Positions 52,975 to 61,588 of a DNA stretch of 64,000 bases are shown here, one piece after another. The stretch is from Hymenobacter nivis (GTDB taxonomy: Bacteria; Bacteroidota; Bacteroidia; Cytophagales; Hymenobacteraceae), in the NCBI RefSeq assembly GCF_003149515.1, contig NZ_CP029145.1:3286001-3350000 (forward strand), written 5' to 3'. Both the position numbers and the translations under genes were made by a program. The notes beneath the pieces were generated by a model, which saw nothing but the letters and a program-made list of their open reading frames with translations, did not search any database and was not told the origin of the DNA. How positions within the stretch are numbered: position 1 is the first letter of the stretch; every line of letters begins with the position of its first letter.

Positions 52975-54048
52975 ATGAAATTTCTGCCTTTTGCCCTGGG
53001 TTTGCTGCTGGCTACCTCCTGCGCCACGCTCAAGCCTACGCCCACCACGCGCTTCAACCCCACCACTACCCGCGCCGAGCTGCCCCGCGAGGAGGCTCCG
53101 CACCCCAAAAACTCGCTGGAGTGGTGGTACCTCACCGGCCATCTCACCGACCAGACTACCGGCGAGCAGTTTGGCGTGGAGTACGTGTTTTTCCACTTCA
53201 ACCTGAAGGACGGCAAGAGCGACTACCAGATGGTGAACGTGGCCCTGACCGACCCCCAGGGCCAGCAGTTTCGCTACGACTACAAGCTGGGCAAGCTGCC
53301 GCGCCCGCTCACCGACTCGCTGCCCGTGCGCTTGCGCGAGCACAAGGGGGCCCAGGTTTGGAAATTTGACGGGCAGGAAGGCCGCTACCAGCTGCAAGCG
53401 GCCCTCACCGGCAAGAAAAACGCGGGCTATGCCCTCGACCTACGCACCGCGCCCACCCGGCCCGTAGTGCTGCACGGCGGCGGCACCGGCTATGAGCACT
53501 ACGGCAAGGGCATTGAAGCCGGCTACTACTCGTACCCGCGCCTGGCTACAACCGGCACCCTCACGGTGGGCGGCAAAACCCACCAGGTCGCCGGCGAAAT
53601 GTGGTACGACCGCCAATGGAACTGCGCGGCCGTCGTGGATAAAAACACCGGCTGGGACTGGCTCAGCATCCAGCTCGACCAGCCCCGCGAGGAGCTGATG
53701 CTGTACTCTTTGCACAACCGCACCACCGGCGAAGCCCTCAGCAACGGCACCCTCAGCGGCGACGGCGGCCGCAACCTGCGCCTCACGGGGCCCGATTTCC
53801 AGCTCACGCCCCTCACGTACTGGACCAGCCCGAAATCGAAGAAAAAGTACCCCGCCAAGTGGCGCGTGCAGGTGCCCGGCCAGGGCTACGACCTCACCGT
53901 GGAGCCTCTGGTGCCCAACCAGGAACTTGCCCTGCGCTTCTTTCACGCCTTCACCATGTACTACTGGGAGGGCATGTGCCGCGTAACCGGCACCCACAAC
54001 GGCCAGCCCGTAACGGGCAGAGCCTACGTGGAAATCACGAACCGCTAG
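52975..54048 (+). CDS. Lipoprotein with AttH/CrtC-type lipocalin-like domain
   Basis: 357 residues from ATG 52975. Lipoprotein signal MKFLPFALGLLLATSC (Cys 16). The AttH/CrtC fold is recognised by KNSLEWWYLTGHLTDQTTGE, FGVEYVFFHFNLKD, YYSYPRLATTGTLTVGGKTH and GEMWYDRQWN and by WDWLSIQLDQPREELMLYSL. This family includes carotenoid 1,2-hydratases and secreted proteins of unknown activity; as a lipoprotein it is more likely of the latter kind. The product would sit on the outer membrane or in the periplasm. Confidence 0.88.
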   Translation: MKFLPFALGLLLATSCATLKPTPTTRFNPTTTRAELPREEAPHPKNSLEWWYLTGHLTDQTTGEQFGVEYVFFHFNLKDGKSDYQMVNVALTDPQGQQFRYDYKLGKLPRPLTDSLPVRLREHKGAQVWKFDGQEGRYQLQAALTGKKNAGYALDLRTAPTRPVVLHGGGTGYEHYGKGIEAGYYSYPRLATTGTLTVGGKTHQVAGEMWYDRQWNCAAVVDKNTGWDWLSIQLDQPREELMLYSLHNRTTGEALSNGTLSGDGGRNLRLTGPDFQLTPLTYWTSPKSKKKYPAKWRVQVPGQGYDLTVEPLVPNQELALRFFHAFTMYYWEGMCRVTGTHNGQPVTGRAYVEITNR

Positions 54049-54052
54049 GACT

Positions 54053-54103
54053 CAGTTAACAGTGAGCAATTAATAGTACCCTGCTCACTGTTAACTGCTC
54101 ACT
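54053..54103. repeat. Palindrome between the lipoprotein and histidine kinase genes
   Basis: AGTTAACAGTGAGCA / TGCTCACTGTTAACT, perfect 15-bp arms separated by about 16 nt. The two genes converge on it, so it may terminate both. Confidence 0.75.
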
Positions 54104-55307
54104 GGTTCAGCACGATGCGGAACGTGGTGCCGCGGCCCAGCTCGCTCCACTTCACGAAAAGCTTACCCTCGTGGTAGTTCTCGATGATGCGCTTGGCCAG
54201 GGCCAGGCCCAGGCCCCAGCCCCGGCGCTTGGTGGTGAAGCCGGGCATGAACACGCTCTCGAGCTTGTTTTTGGGGATACCCTTGCCCGTGTCGGTGATG
54301 TCGACGGCCACCTGGCGGCCGGGCGCGGCGCGGCGGTACCAGCTGCGGCGCACCCGCACCCGGCGCAGGTGCAGCGTGATGGCACCGCGGCCTTCCATGG
54401 CATCGACGGCATTTTTGCAGATGTTTTCCACCACCCAATCGAACAGCGGCACGTTCACGCGGGCGGGGGTGTCGAGCGGCAGGTCGGTTTCGATGGTGAA
54501 CTTCACCTTCTTCGACACCCGGCTTTCGAGGTAGGCAATGGCGTTGCGCGTCACTTGCAGTAGGTTTTCGTCGTTGAGCACCGGCACCGAGCCGATGTTG
54601 CTGAACCGCTCGGTGATGATTTCCAGCCGCCGAATGTCCTTGCCCAGCTCCTCGATGATGGGCTCGTTGGCGAAGCGCTCCGACTCGCGCAGGTAGCTCT
54701 GCCAGCCCACCAGGCTGCTGAGCGGCGTACCCAGCTGGTGGGCCGTTTCCTTGGCCAGGCCCACCCACACGCGGTTTTGCTCCGAGCGCTTCGAGTAGCT
54801 GAAGGCGAAGTAGGCCATTACCGCCAGCGAGCTGATGACACCGAGCTGCACCAGCGGGTAGGTGCGCAGCTGGGCCAGCAGGTGCGAGTCGTTGTAGTAG
54901 ATGTAGTCGCGGGCCCCGGCGGCGTACTCCACCACAATGGGCGGGTGGCGCTTTTTCATCAGGGCCAGCTCGTGGCGCAGGCGCGCCACCGAATCGGCCG
55001 GCGCCAAGTGGCGCGGAATGTCCACGTTGCGGGCCCCACCGATGACGCCCGCCTCGTTGGTGAAGATGATGGGGATCGTCTTGTTGACGTTGATAATCTG
55101 CTCCTGCACAAAGATGAGGCCGCCCTCCTCCTCCGTGTTCACGATGTAGCGCTGGGCCTTGGCGTACAGCTCAATCTGCTCCTGCTCGCGCCGCGCTACC
55201 TGCCGCACCAGAATGTTGGTGTACACCACCGTGGCCGCCCCGATGAGCAGGGCCCCCACCGCCACCAGTATTTTAACGCGGGATTTCTGGTCGTAAATCG
55301 GAATCAT
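54099..55307 (-). CDS. Sensor histidine kinase
   Basis: 402 residues from ATG 55307 (MIPIYDQKSRVKILVAVGAL). One helix (about 12-35), a periplasmic sensor region (about 36-165, with RREQEQIELYAKAQRYIVNT), a second helix (LVQLGVISSLAVMAYFAFSY), then kinase core: H-box GLAKETAHQLGTPLSSLVGW (phospho-His), N-box FDWVVENICKNAVDAMEG, G1 DITDTGKGIPKNKLESVF and G2 GWGLGLALAKRIIENYH. No HAMP is evident. No response regulator is adjacent, so it is an orphan here. It ends within the convergent palindrome. Confidence 0.92.
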   Translation of the reverse strand: MIPIYDQKSRVKILVAVGALLIGAATVVYTNILVRQVARREQEQIELYAKAQRYIVNTEEEGGLIFVQEQIINVNKTIPIIFTNEAGVIGGARNVDIPRHLAPADSVARLRHELALMKKRHPPIVVEYAAGARDYIYYNDSHLLAQLRTYPLVQLGVISSLAVMAYFAFSYSKRSEQNRVWVGLAKETAHQLGTPLSSLVGWQSYLRESERFANEPIIEELGKDIRRLEIITERFSNIGSVPVLNDENLLQVTRNAIAYLESRVSKKVKFTIETDLPLDTPARVNVPLFDWVVENICKNAVDAMEGRGAITLHLRRVRVRRSWYRRAAPGRQVAVDITDTGKGIPKNKLESVFMPGFTTKRRGWGLGLALAKRIIENYHEGKLFVKWSELGRGTTFRIVLNQ

Positions 55308-55336
55308 CAACGGGTTATCAAGAACGAACAAAGAAC

Positions 55337-55420
55337 GTCATGCTGAGCGCAGCCGAAGCATCTCTTCCGCAGCAGTTAATTACTTACGTGGGAGAGATGC
55401 TTCGACAGTCTCAGCATGAC
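55337..55420. repeat. Hairpin repeat GTCATGCT...GAAGCATCTC, imperfect
   Basis: Left arm GTCATGCTGAGCGCAGCCGA plus AGCATCTC (55337-55364), right arm GAGATGCTTCGACAGTCTCA plus GCATGAC (55394-55420). Same family as 56482-56598 and the core of the 174-bp MITEs. Confidence 0.8.
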
Positions 55421-55462
55421 ATTCTCCCGGCATGACGTTCTGAATAGTCCTCCCCGGGGGCC

Positions 55463-56455
55463 CTATCCTACCAGCACGGCTTCGCTGCGGGCAATTTCGG
55501 CCATGATTTCGTACACCGCCTCGGGCGTTTCGGCGTCCACGAGGCGGGTGCGCCAGGCCTTGGCGCCCTCCAGGCCGCGGAAGTAGTGGGCGTAGTGGCG
55601 GCGCATCTCGAAAATACCCACCCGGGGGCCCTTCCATTCCACGCTGCGGTCGAAGTGCATCTGGCACATAGCAACCCGCTCCTCCAGCGTAGGCGGGGCC
55701 AGCAGGGCCCCGGTGGCCACGTAGTGCTTGATTTCGCGGAAAATCCAGGGGTAGCCGATGCTGGCGCGGCCCACCATCACGCCGTCCACACCGTAGCGGT
55801 TTTTGTACTCCAGCGCCTTTTCGGGCGTCGTAATGTCGCCGTTGCCGAAGATGGGGATGTGGATGCGCGGGTTGTCCTTGATGCGGGCAATCAGCCGCCA
55901 ATCGGCCTCGCCCTTATACAGTTGCACCCGCGTACGGCCATGAACCGTGAGGGCGGCGATGCCGATGTCTTGCAGGCGCTCGGCCACGTCCTCCACGTTT
56001 TTGGTGCCCTCATCCCAGCCCAAGCGGGTTTTCACCGTCACGGGCAGGTGGGTGTTCCTAATGACGGCGGCGGTCATTTCCACCATCTTCGGAATGTCGC
56101 GCAGCAGGGCCGCGCCGGCGCCGCGGCAGGCCACCTGCTTCACCGGGCAGCCGTAGTTGATGTCGATGAGGTCGGGGCCCGCCTCGGTGCTGATGGCGGC
56201 GCACTCGCCCATCGTTTCCACGTCGGAGCCAAAGAGCTGAATGCCAATGGGCCGCTCGTAATCAAACACATCCAGCTTCTTGCGGCTTTTGGCCGCGGCC
56301 CGGATGAGGCCCTCCGACGAGATGAACTCGGTATACATCAGGTCGGCCCCGTTGGCCTTGCACACGGCGCGGAAGGGCGGGTCGCTCACGTCCTCCATGG
56401 GCGCGAGCAAGAGCGGAAAATCAGGAAGCTGGATGTTGGGACCGATGTTGACCAC
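55463..56455 (-). CDS. dusB: tRNA-dihydrouridine synthase (DusB type)
   Basis: 330 residues. Reduces uridines to dihydrouridine in the tRNA D-loop with FMN and NADPH. Family motifs: FPLLLAPMEDVSDPPFRAVC, DLMYTEFISSEGLIR, IDINYGCPVKQVACRGAGAA with the catalytic Cys, VTVKTRLGWDEGTKN, LTVHGRTRVQLYKGEADW and IPIFGNGDITTPEKALEYK, and VDGVMVGRASIGYPWIFREI. Typical length. It starts 27 bp from the hairpin repeat at 56482. Confidence 0.95.
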   Translation of the reverse strand: MVNIGPNIQLPDFPLLLAPMEDVSDPPFRAVCKANGADLMYTEFISSEGLIRAAAKSRKKLDVFDYERPIGIQLFGSDVETMGECAAISTEAGPDLIDINYGCPVKQVACRGAGAALLRDIPKMVEMTAAVIRNTHLPVTVKTRLGWDEGTKNVEDVAERLQDIGIAALTVHGRTRVQLYKGEADWRLIARIKDNPRIHIPIFGNGDITTPEKALEYKNRYGVDGVMVGRASIGYPWIFREIKHYVATGALLAPPTLEERVAMCQMHFDRSVEWKGPRVGIFEMRRHYAHYFRGLEGAKAWRTRLVDAETPEAVYEIMAEIARSEAVLVG

Positions 56456-56481
56456 GGGGATAAGGGGAATTCAATTAGGCG

Positions 56482-56598
56482 GTCATGCTCATCTGGCGTC
56501 CGCGTAGCCGAAGCATCTCGCCCGCTCACTAACTAGCCGATTAGATTAGTTGAGCAGTGGAGATGCTTCGGCTACGCGGACGCCAGATGAGCATGACG
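56482..56598. repeat. Hairpin repeat with perfect 38-bp arms
   Basis: Left arm GTCATGCTCATCTGGCGTCC plus GCGTAGCCGAAGCATCTC; the right arm (56561-56598) is its exact complement. The loop is about 40 nt. Ends match the family (GTCATGCT, GAAGCATCTC) while the middle of the arm differs from the copy at 55337 but is still fully paired. Confidence 0.85.
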
Positions 56599-56680
56599 GC
56601 CTAAGTTGGTGAGCGTTGCTTTAAGCAAGCCTAAATTAAATCTGGGGTAAATTTACAACCTCCCGAACTTGCCCGCCGCC

Positions 56681-57658
56681 ATGAAAGGTTTCCCTGCCCG
56701 CCCTATGCACCCGCTTTTGCAAATCCTAGCGCTGGTGGGCCTGGCCTTCGCCGGCCTGTGCCTGGGCAGTTTTGGGGCCTTGGCGCTGGTGTCGGCGCTG
56801 TTTGGAACGGCCAGCCTTGGGCAGGCAGGCGCCGACCCCGGCGGCACCCCCCACGGCTGGGCCGTGCTGATGCTGACCCAGGGCTTCATGCTGGCGGGCC
56901 TGGGCGCCGGCGCGGCCGTCATGCCCCGGGTTGTGGGCCAGTCGTGGGCGGACTACTTCGCGCCGCGCCGCCTGGGCAGCGTGGGCTGGCCACTGGCCGC
57001 GGGGGCCCTCATTCTGGTACTTATTCCAATCATGTCGGTGCTGGTGGCGTGGAACGCGGATGTGCATTTCCCCGCCTTTCTGCACGGCTTTGAAGTGTGG
57101 GCGCGGGACAGTGAAAACCGCGCCGGGGCCCTCACCAAGTTCCTGACGCAGTTCGGCACCGTGGGGCGGCTGGTGGTGGGCGTGGTCGTCATTGCCGTGG
57201 TGCCGGCCGTGGCCGAGGAGCTGGTGTTCCGGGGCGTAATCCAACAGAACCTGGTGCGCTGGTTTGGGTCGCGGCACGCGGGCGTGTGGGTGGCGGCGGC
57301 TATTTTCAGCGCCATTCACTTCCAGTTTTTCGGGTTCGTGCCGCGTTTCGTGCTGGGGCTCATTTTGGGCTACTTATACGAGTGGAGCGGCAACATCCTG
57401 GTGCCCATGGCGGCGCACTTCACCAATAATGCCTTCCAGCTGGTGCTGCTGTACCTGGTGCAGCGCGGGGCTTTTGGCTGGAACACGGCCTTCGACCCCG
57501 ATAGCACCGCGGCCCTGCCCTGGCCGCTGGCCCTGGCCTCGGCCGTGCTGGCGGGCGGGCTACTGTGGGGCCTGCGCCAGCGCATGGGGCCCCCGCGCCA
57601 GATGCGCACCGTCAGCCGCCAGGGCGTGGCCGCGGGCCCCGGCCAACCCCGGCCGTAA
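56681..57658 (+). CDS. CPBP-family intramembrane glutamic-type protease (Rce1-like)
   Basis: 325 residues from ATG 56681 (MKGFPARPMHPLLQILALVG). About eight membrane helices. The catalytic motif EExxxR is AVAEELVFRGVIQQNLVRW; the second histidine motif is FSAIHFQFFGFVPRFVLGLI; the third is LVPMAAHFTNNAFQ. CPBP proteases cleave or bind peptides in the membrane; in bacteria many are linked to bacteriocin immunity. The start at 56669 (MPAAMKG) is also possible. It lies 40 bp before cdsA on the same strand. Confidence 0.9.
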   Translation: MKGFPARPMHPLLQILALVGLAFAGLCLGSFGALALVSALFGTASLGQAGADPGGTPHGWAVLMLTQGFMLAGLGAGAAVMPRVVGQSWADYFAPRRLGSVGWPLAAGALILVLIPIMSVLVAWNADVHFPAFLHGFEVWARDSENRAGALTKFLTQFGTVGRLVVGVVVIAVVPAVAEELVFRGVIQQNLVRWFGSRHAGVWVAAAIFSAIHFQFFGFVPRFVLGLILGYLYEWSGNILVPMAAHFTNNAFQLVLLYLVQRGAFGWNTAFDPDSTAALPWPLALASAVLAGGLLWGLRQRMGPPRQMRTVSRQGVAAGPGQPRP

Positions 57659-57697
57659 TTTGGCGTCCTTTCCCCTGCCCTTCTTTCACTCCTGCTT

Positions 57698-58681
57698 TTG
57701 AACCCCGACCTGCCCCCCGCCGACGCCCGGCCTCCCGCCACCAAGCGCGTCCGCAGCAACCTGCGCCTGCGCGTCATCTGGGGCACCGTTGCGGCGGCGC
57801 TGCTCATCGGCTGCACCTACGGGGGGCCCATCTCATTCGGGCTGTTCTTTGCGGCGGTGCAGGCAGTGATGCTCAAGGAGTTCTACCGGATTATGCGGGC
57901 AAATGGGTACCGACCGGCCTCGTGGATTGGCGCTGTAATCGGAATACTGATTTTCGGTTATTTACATCTTTTTACTGGTTTCTTTCATTACGCCCAACTT
58001 TTCGGCTGGCAAACCGGCTGGACCATCTATCCGCCACTGTCGGCCTTGCCGCAGGTTTCGCCCGGCACCGTTTCACCCTGGATGGTGATGGTGCAGGAGA
58101 CGAGCTACTTTTTAGTTGCCGCCGGGGCTCTATTGATGGTTATTCTGCTAATCCGCGAGATCATTCGCTGGCCCAACCACGGCAAGCCGTTCCTCAATTT
58201 GGCCGCTACCCTGGCGGGCCTTTTTTACGTCAGCTTGCCAATGGGCCTGCTTAATGCACTGGCTTTCGACCAGAAAGGCTACGATGCCCGCCACGTTTTC
58301 TGCCTCATCATCCTCGTCTGGGCGGCCGATACCGGGGCCTACTTCGCCGGCAAAAACTTTGGTAAGCATAAGCTGGCGCCCAGTATTTCGCCGGGCAAAA
58401 CGTGGGAGGGCTGGGCCGGTGGGGCCCTGTTGGCCCTGATCACGGGTTGGGCGTTTGGGCAGTTCGTGCCCGATATTCCGCTGACGCACCGGCTGGTGGC
58501 TGCGGGCGTGGTGGCTGTGTTTGGGCCCCTGGGCGACCTGGCCGAGTCGATGCTCAAGCGCAGCGCGGGGGTGAAGGATTCGGGCACGTTCCTGCCCGGC
58601 CACGGCGGTCTGCTCGACCGCTTCGACGCGTTTCTGCTAGTGCTGCCGGTGCTGGTACTGCTGCAACTGTTGGCGGGGTAA
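57698..58681 (+). CDS. cdsA: Phosphatidate cytidylyltransferase
   Basis: 327 residues from TTG 57698 (LNPDLPPADARPPATKRVRS). Makes CDP-diacylglycerol from phosphatidate and CTP, the precursor for phospholipids. About eight membrane helices and the CDS signature: SPGKTWEGWAGG, then DLAESMLKRSAGVKDSGTFL and PGHGGLLDRFDAF. An ATG does not occur near the N-terminus, so TTG (or a GTG just upstream) is the likely start. Together with psd 1.6 kb downstream it supports phosphatidylethanolamine synthesis; pssA is not in the window. Confidence 0.95.
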   Translation: MNPDLPPADARPPATKRVRSNLRLRVIWGTVAAALLIGCTYGGPISFGLFFAAVQAVMLKEFYRIMRANGYRPASWIGAVIGILIFGYLHLFTGFFHYAQLFGWQTGWTIYPPLSALPQVSPGTVSPWMVMVQETSYFLVAAGALLMVILLIREIIRWPNHGKPFLNLAATLAGLFYVSLPMGLLNALAFDQKGYDARHVFCLIILVWAADTGAYFAGKNFGKHKLAPSISPGKTWEGWAGGALLALITGWAFGQFVPDIPLTHRLVAAGVVAVFGPLGDLAESMLKRSAGVKDSGTFLPGHGGLLDRFDAFLLVLPVLVLLQLLAG

Positions 58682-58742
58682 TTGCGGGGCCGCTGCGGGG
58701 TAACACTAAACTAACAATCGTTCGTATTTGCGGCAAAGTCAA

Positions 58743-58750
58743 TACCTTTG
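58743..58750 (+). promoter_or_regulatory. -7 box of the glutamate-type dehydrogenase gene (TACCTTTG)
   Basis: TACCTTTG lies 60 nt before ATG 58811, giving a leader of about 50 nt. Confidence 0.5.
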
Positions 58751-58810
58751 CGCCTCCAAAACGTACTTCCCCCATCCCACCCAACAACCTCCATTAACTC
58801 CCTTATCCCC

Positions 58811-60097
58811 ATGGCCGCCCACACCGTTTATAAAGAGCCAGCGCCGCTCGTCGACCGCGAAAACCCGCTGGAATCGATGATGTCCCGTTTCAACATCGCT
58901 GCCGAAATCCTCGGCCTCGACGAAGAAACCTACAACGTCCTCAAAACCCCGGACAAGCAGGTAATCGTGCACATTCCCGTGACGATGGACAACGGCAAGG
59001 TGCGCGTGTTCGAGGGCTACCGCGTAATTCACAACACCATTTTGGGGCCCTCGAAGGGCGGTATTCGTTACGACAAGAACGTATACCTCGACGAGGTGAA
59101 GGCCCTGGCGGCCTGGATGACCTGGAAGTGCGCCGTGGTGGACATCCCTTACGGCGGGGCCAAGGGCGGCATCATCTGCGACCCGACCACGATGAGCGCC
59201 GGCGAAATTGAGCGCATGACCCGCGCCTACACGCTGGCACTCAAGGATGTGTTCGGCCCCGACCGCGACATTCCGGCCCCCGACATGGGCACGGGCCCGC
59301 GCGAGATGGCCTGGCTGATGGACGAGTTCTCGAAAACTGTGGGCATGACTTCCTCGGCCGTCGTGACGGGCAAACCGCTGGTGATGGGCGGCTCGCTGGG
59401 CCGCACCGAGGCCACCGGCCGCGGCGTGATGGTGGCCACTCTGGCCGCCCTCGAAAAGCTGGGCCTCAAGCCCACGGAGGTTTCGGCCGCCGTGCAGGGC
59501 TTCGGCAACGTGGGCACGTGGGCCTCCAAGCTTTTGTTCGACAAAGGCTTAAAGATTAAAGCTATAAGCGATATTTCGGGCGCTTACTGGAACGCCGATG
59601 GCATCAACATCGACGAAGCCATTGCCCACAAAAATGCCCACGGCGGCCGCCTCGAAGGCTTCGCGGGCGCCGTACCGATGGACCCCGATGAGCTGCTGGT
59701 TTCGCCCGTGGACGTGTTGGTGCCCGCTGCCGTGGAGGACGTCATCACCGAGCACAACGCCGGCCGAATCCAGGCCAAGCTGATTGTGGAGGGCGCCAAC
59801 GGCCCCACCTCGGCCTCGGCCGACCCCATCATTTACGAAAAAGGTATTTCGGTGGTGCCCGACATTTTGGCCAACTCGGGCGGCGTGACGGTGAGCTACT
59901 TCGAGTGGGTGCAGAACAAGCAGGGCTTCAAGTGGACCGAGGAGATGGTGACCGAGCGCGCCGACCGCATCATGAGCGATGCCTTCGAGAAAGTGTACCA
60001 AACCAGCCTGAAGTACAATGTTTCGCTGCGAATCGCGGCCTACGTAGTGGCTATCGACAAGGTCGCCCAAACCTATAAGTTCCGCGGCGGTTACTAA
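58811..60097 (+). CDS. Glu/Leu/Phe/Val dehydrogenase
   Basis: 428 residues from ATG 58811 (MAAHTVYKEPAPLVDRENPL). Oxidatively deaminates an amino acid, most likely glutamate, with NAD(P). Catalytic Lys in VVDIPYGGAKGGIICDP; substrate region HNTILGPSKGGIRYDKNVYL; MTWKCAVVDIPYGG; Asp in PAPDMGTGPREMAWLMDE; Rossmann motif VQGFGNVGTWASKLLFDKG. C-terminal segment NSGGVTVSYFEWVQNKQGFK is typical. An in-frame ATG at 58748 would include the promoter region. The length of 428 fits the short bacterial glutamate dehydrogenase class (NAD-type). Followed by a strong terminator. Confidence 0.93.
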   Translation: MAAHTVYKEPAPLVDRENPLESMMSRFNIAAEILGLDEETYNVLKTPDKQVIVHIPVTMDNGKVRVFEGYRVIHNTILGPSKGGIRYDKNVYLDEVKALAAWMTWKCAVVDIPYGGAKGGIICDPTTMSAGEIERMTRAYTLALKDVFGPDRDIPAPDMGTGPREMAWLMDEFSKTVGMTSSAVVTGKPLVMGGSLGRTEATGRGVMVATLAALEKLGLKPTEVSAAVQGFGNVGTWASKLLFDKGLKIKAISDISGAYWNADGINIDEAIAHKNAHGGRLEGFAGAVPMDPDELLVSPVDVLVPAAVEDVITEHNAGRIQAKLIVEGANGPTSASADPIIYEKGISVVPDILANSGGVTVSYFEWVQNKQGFKWTEEMVTERADRIMSDAFEKVYQTSLKYNVSLRIAAYVVAIDKVAQTYKFRGGY

Positions 60098-60194
60098 ATT
60101 ATTGATCTTGGCTGATTAACCGTGATTTTGTTGTTTCGTCGGTCGATTTTATTAGTTGCTGTTCTGCGAGCCGTAATTGCTTATTTTTGGTTGT

Positions 60195-60236
60195 AAAGGA
60201 GGGCACGGGCCATTTGGTCCGTGCCCTTTCTTTTTC
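60195..60236 (+). terminator. Terminator of the dehydrogenase gene
   Basis: GGGCACGG / CCGTGCCC arms around a short loop, with AAAGGA before and TTTCTTTTTC after. The region 60098-60343 holds no gene. Confidence 0.85.
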
Positions 60237-60343
60237 TGACCGTAATTTATTCCGGCTGCCATTCCCAGCCGCCCTATTTTTTGCACTGGTTAGCCTCGTT
60301 GAAATCAGCGAAACTACGGTTAATCAGTCAAAATCAGTGATTT

Positions 60344-61006
60344 ATGAAAGTACATAAAGAAGGCCGCCGCATCCTGTTCGTAACCATTTTGGTGCTGCTG
60401 GCCCTGAATTTGGCCCTCTACCAGTTCAACCGAGGGGCGGTGCTCTTCAACCGCATTTTTGCTGGGGTTTCGGTAGTGGCGTTTCTGGCGCTACTCCAGT
60501 TTTTCCGCAGTCCGTTCCGGCACCTCTTCACCCACGAAGACCTGCTACTGGCCCCGGCCGACGGCAAAGTAGTGGTGATTGAGGACGTGTACGAGCCCGA
60601 GTATTTCGACGATATGCGCAAGCAGATCAGCGTGTTCATGTCGCCCATCAACGTGCACGTAACCCGCAACCCGATTTCGGGCATGGTGAAATACTTTAAG
60701 TACCACCCCGGCAACTACCTGGTGGCCTGGCACCCCAAAAGCAGCACCCAAAACGAGCGCACCACCGTGGTGGTAGAGAGCGACGCGGGGCCCCTGGTGC
60801 TCTTCCGGCAGATTGCCGGGGCCATGGCCCGCCGTATTGTGTGGTACGTGAACGAGGGCGACGAAGTAAACCAGGGCGAGGAGTTCGGCTTTATCAAGTT
60901 CGGCTCACGGGTCGATTTGTTCGTACCCATCGACGCCGATGTGAAGGTGGAGCTGGGCCAGAAGGTGAAAGGTGGCGAAACAGTAATCTGCCAACTGAAG
61001 ATCTGA
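60344..61006 (+). CDS. psd: Phosphatidylserine decarboxylase (short form)
   Basis: 220 residues, two N-terminal helices (RRILFVTILVLLALNLALYQ, AVLFNRIFAGVSVVAFLALL). Soluble part: DLLLAPADGKVVVIEDVYEP, ISVFMSPINVHVTRNPISGM, RTTVVVESDAGPLVLFRQIA and GFIKFGSRVDLFVPIDADVK. The self-cleavage site that forms the pyruvoyl cofactor is the GS of KFGSRV (LGST-like in other forms). The enzyme converts phosphatidylserine to phosphatidylethanolamine. Short forms of about 215-230 residues are typical in Bacteroidota. It ends at a terminator. Confidence 0.94.
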   Translation: MKVHKEGRRILFVTILVLLALNLALYQFNRGAVLFNRIFAGVSVVAFLALLQFFRSPFRHLFTHEDLLLAPADGKVVVIEDVYEPEYFDDMRKQISVFMSPINVHVTRNPISGMVKYFKYHPGNYLVAWHPKSSTQNERTTVVVESDAGPLVLFRQIAGAMARRIVWYVNEGDEVNQGEEFGFIKFGSRVDLFVPIDADVKVELGQKVKGGETVICQLKI

Positions 61007-61027
61007 ACCGCAGATTAAGTGGATTTA

Positions 61028-61072
61028 ACGGATAAGAACGGATTCCTTTTGGGCCGCTCTTATCCGTTTTTT
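61028..61072 (+). terminator. Terminator after psd
   Basis: ACGGATAAGA / TCTTATCCGT arms followed by TTTTTTGCTTTTTT. Confidence 0.8.
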
Positions 61073-61113
61073 GCTTTTTTGGGGCTTCGCCCTAATGTTC
61101 GTTAGCTTGGGAA

Positions 61114-61494
61114 TTAGTAGACTGGATGGGTTTTTACAAAGCGCTTGTATTGCATGGAAGGGGGCCCGAAATTGATGAGCAGGCCGATGGACAGGAGGTA
61201 GGCTTCCAGGTAGTTGATGATTTGGGCGTAGTGGATGGGTGTTAGCTCGTACAGGGCTTTTAGCTCCAGTGAGACCGTTTCCTCAACTAGGAAATCGACG
61301 CGGTGCGAACCGATTTCCTGCTGCCGGTAATAGATCGGCATTTCCAATTCACGCTGGGCATTTATGCCGCATTGCGCCAATTCCACGGCCAGCGCCCGCT
61401 GGCAAATAACCTCTTGGAAACCCGTACCTAACACGCGGTGCACCCGCATGGCGCAACTAATTACCTTCCTCGTCAACTCCTTGTAAGTACCCAT
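61114..61494 (-). CDS. GxxExxY-family protein with the Tyr replaced by Cys
   Basis: 126 residues from ATG 61494 (MGTYKELTRKVISCAMRVHR). The family is a small PD-(D/E)XK-like fold of unknown activity. The name-giving motif GxxExxY appears as GTGFQEVICQRALAVEL (Cys for Tyr). Nuclease-like residues are seen in IGSHRVDFLVEETVSLELKAL (Asp, Glu, Lys). C-terminal LEAYLLSIGLLINFGPPSMQ is the typical end. The start codon and first four residues lie inside the MITE tip at 61483-61494, so the native start may have been lost or another start used. Longer frame from 61527 would translate more of the MITE. Confidence 0.8.
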   Translation of the reverse strand: MGTYKELTRKVISCAMRVHRVLGTGFQEVICQRALAVELAQCGINAQRELEMPIYYRQQEIGSHRVDFLVEETVSLELKALYELTPIHYAQIINYLEAYLLSIGLLINFGPPSMQYKRFVKTHPVY

Positions 61495-61588
61495 TAGTAA
61501 ATAGCTTATGTTAAAACGGCCGGCCATGCAGAGCCTATTGAAGCGTATATTATGCGTGACTAGATCTAAATCTTATAGTTAACTCATA

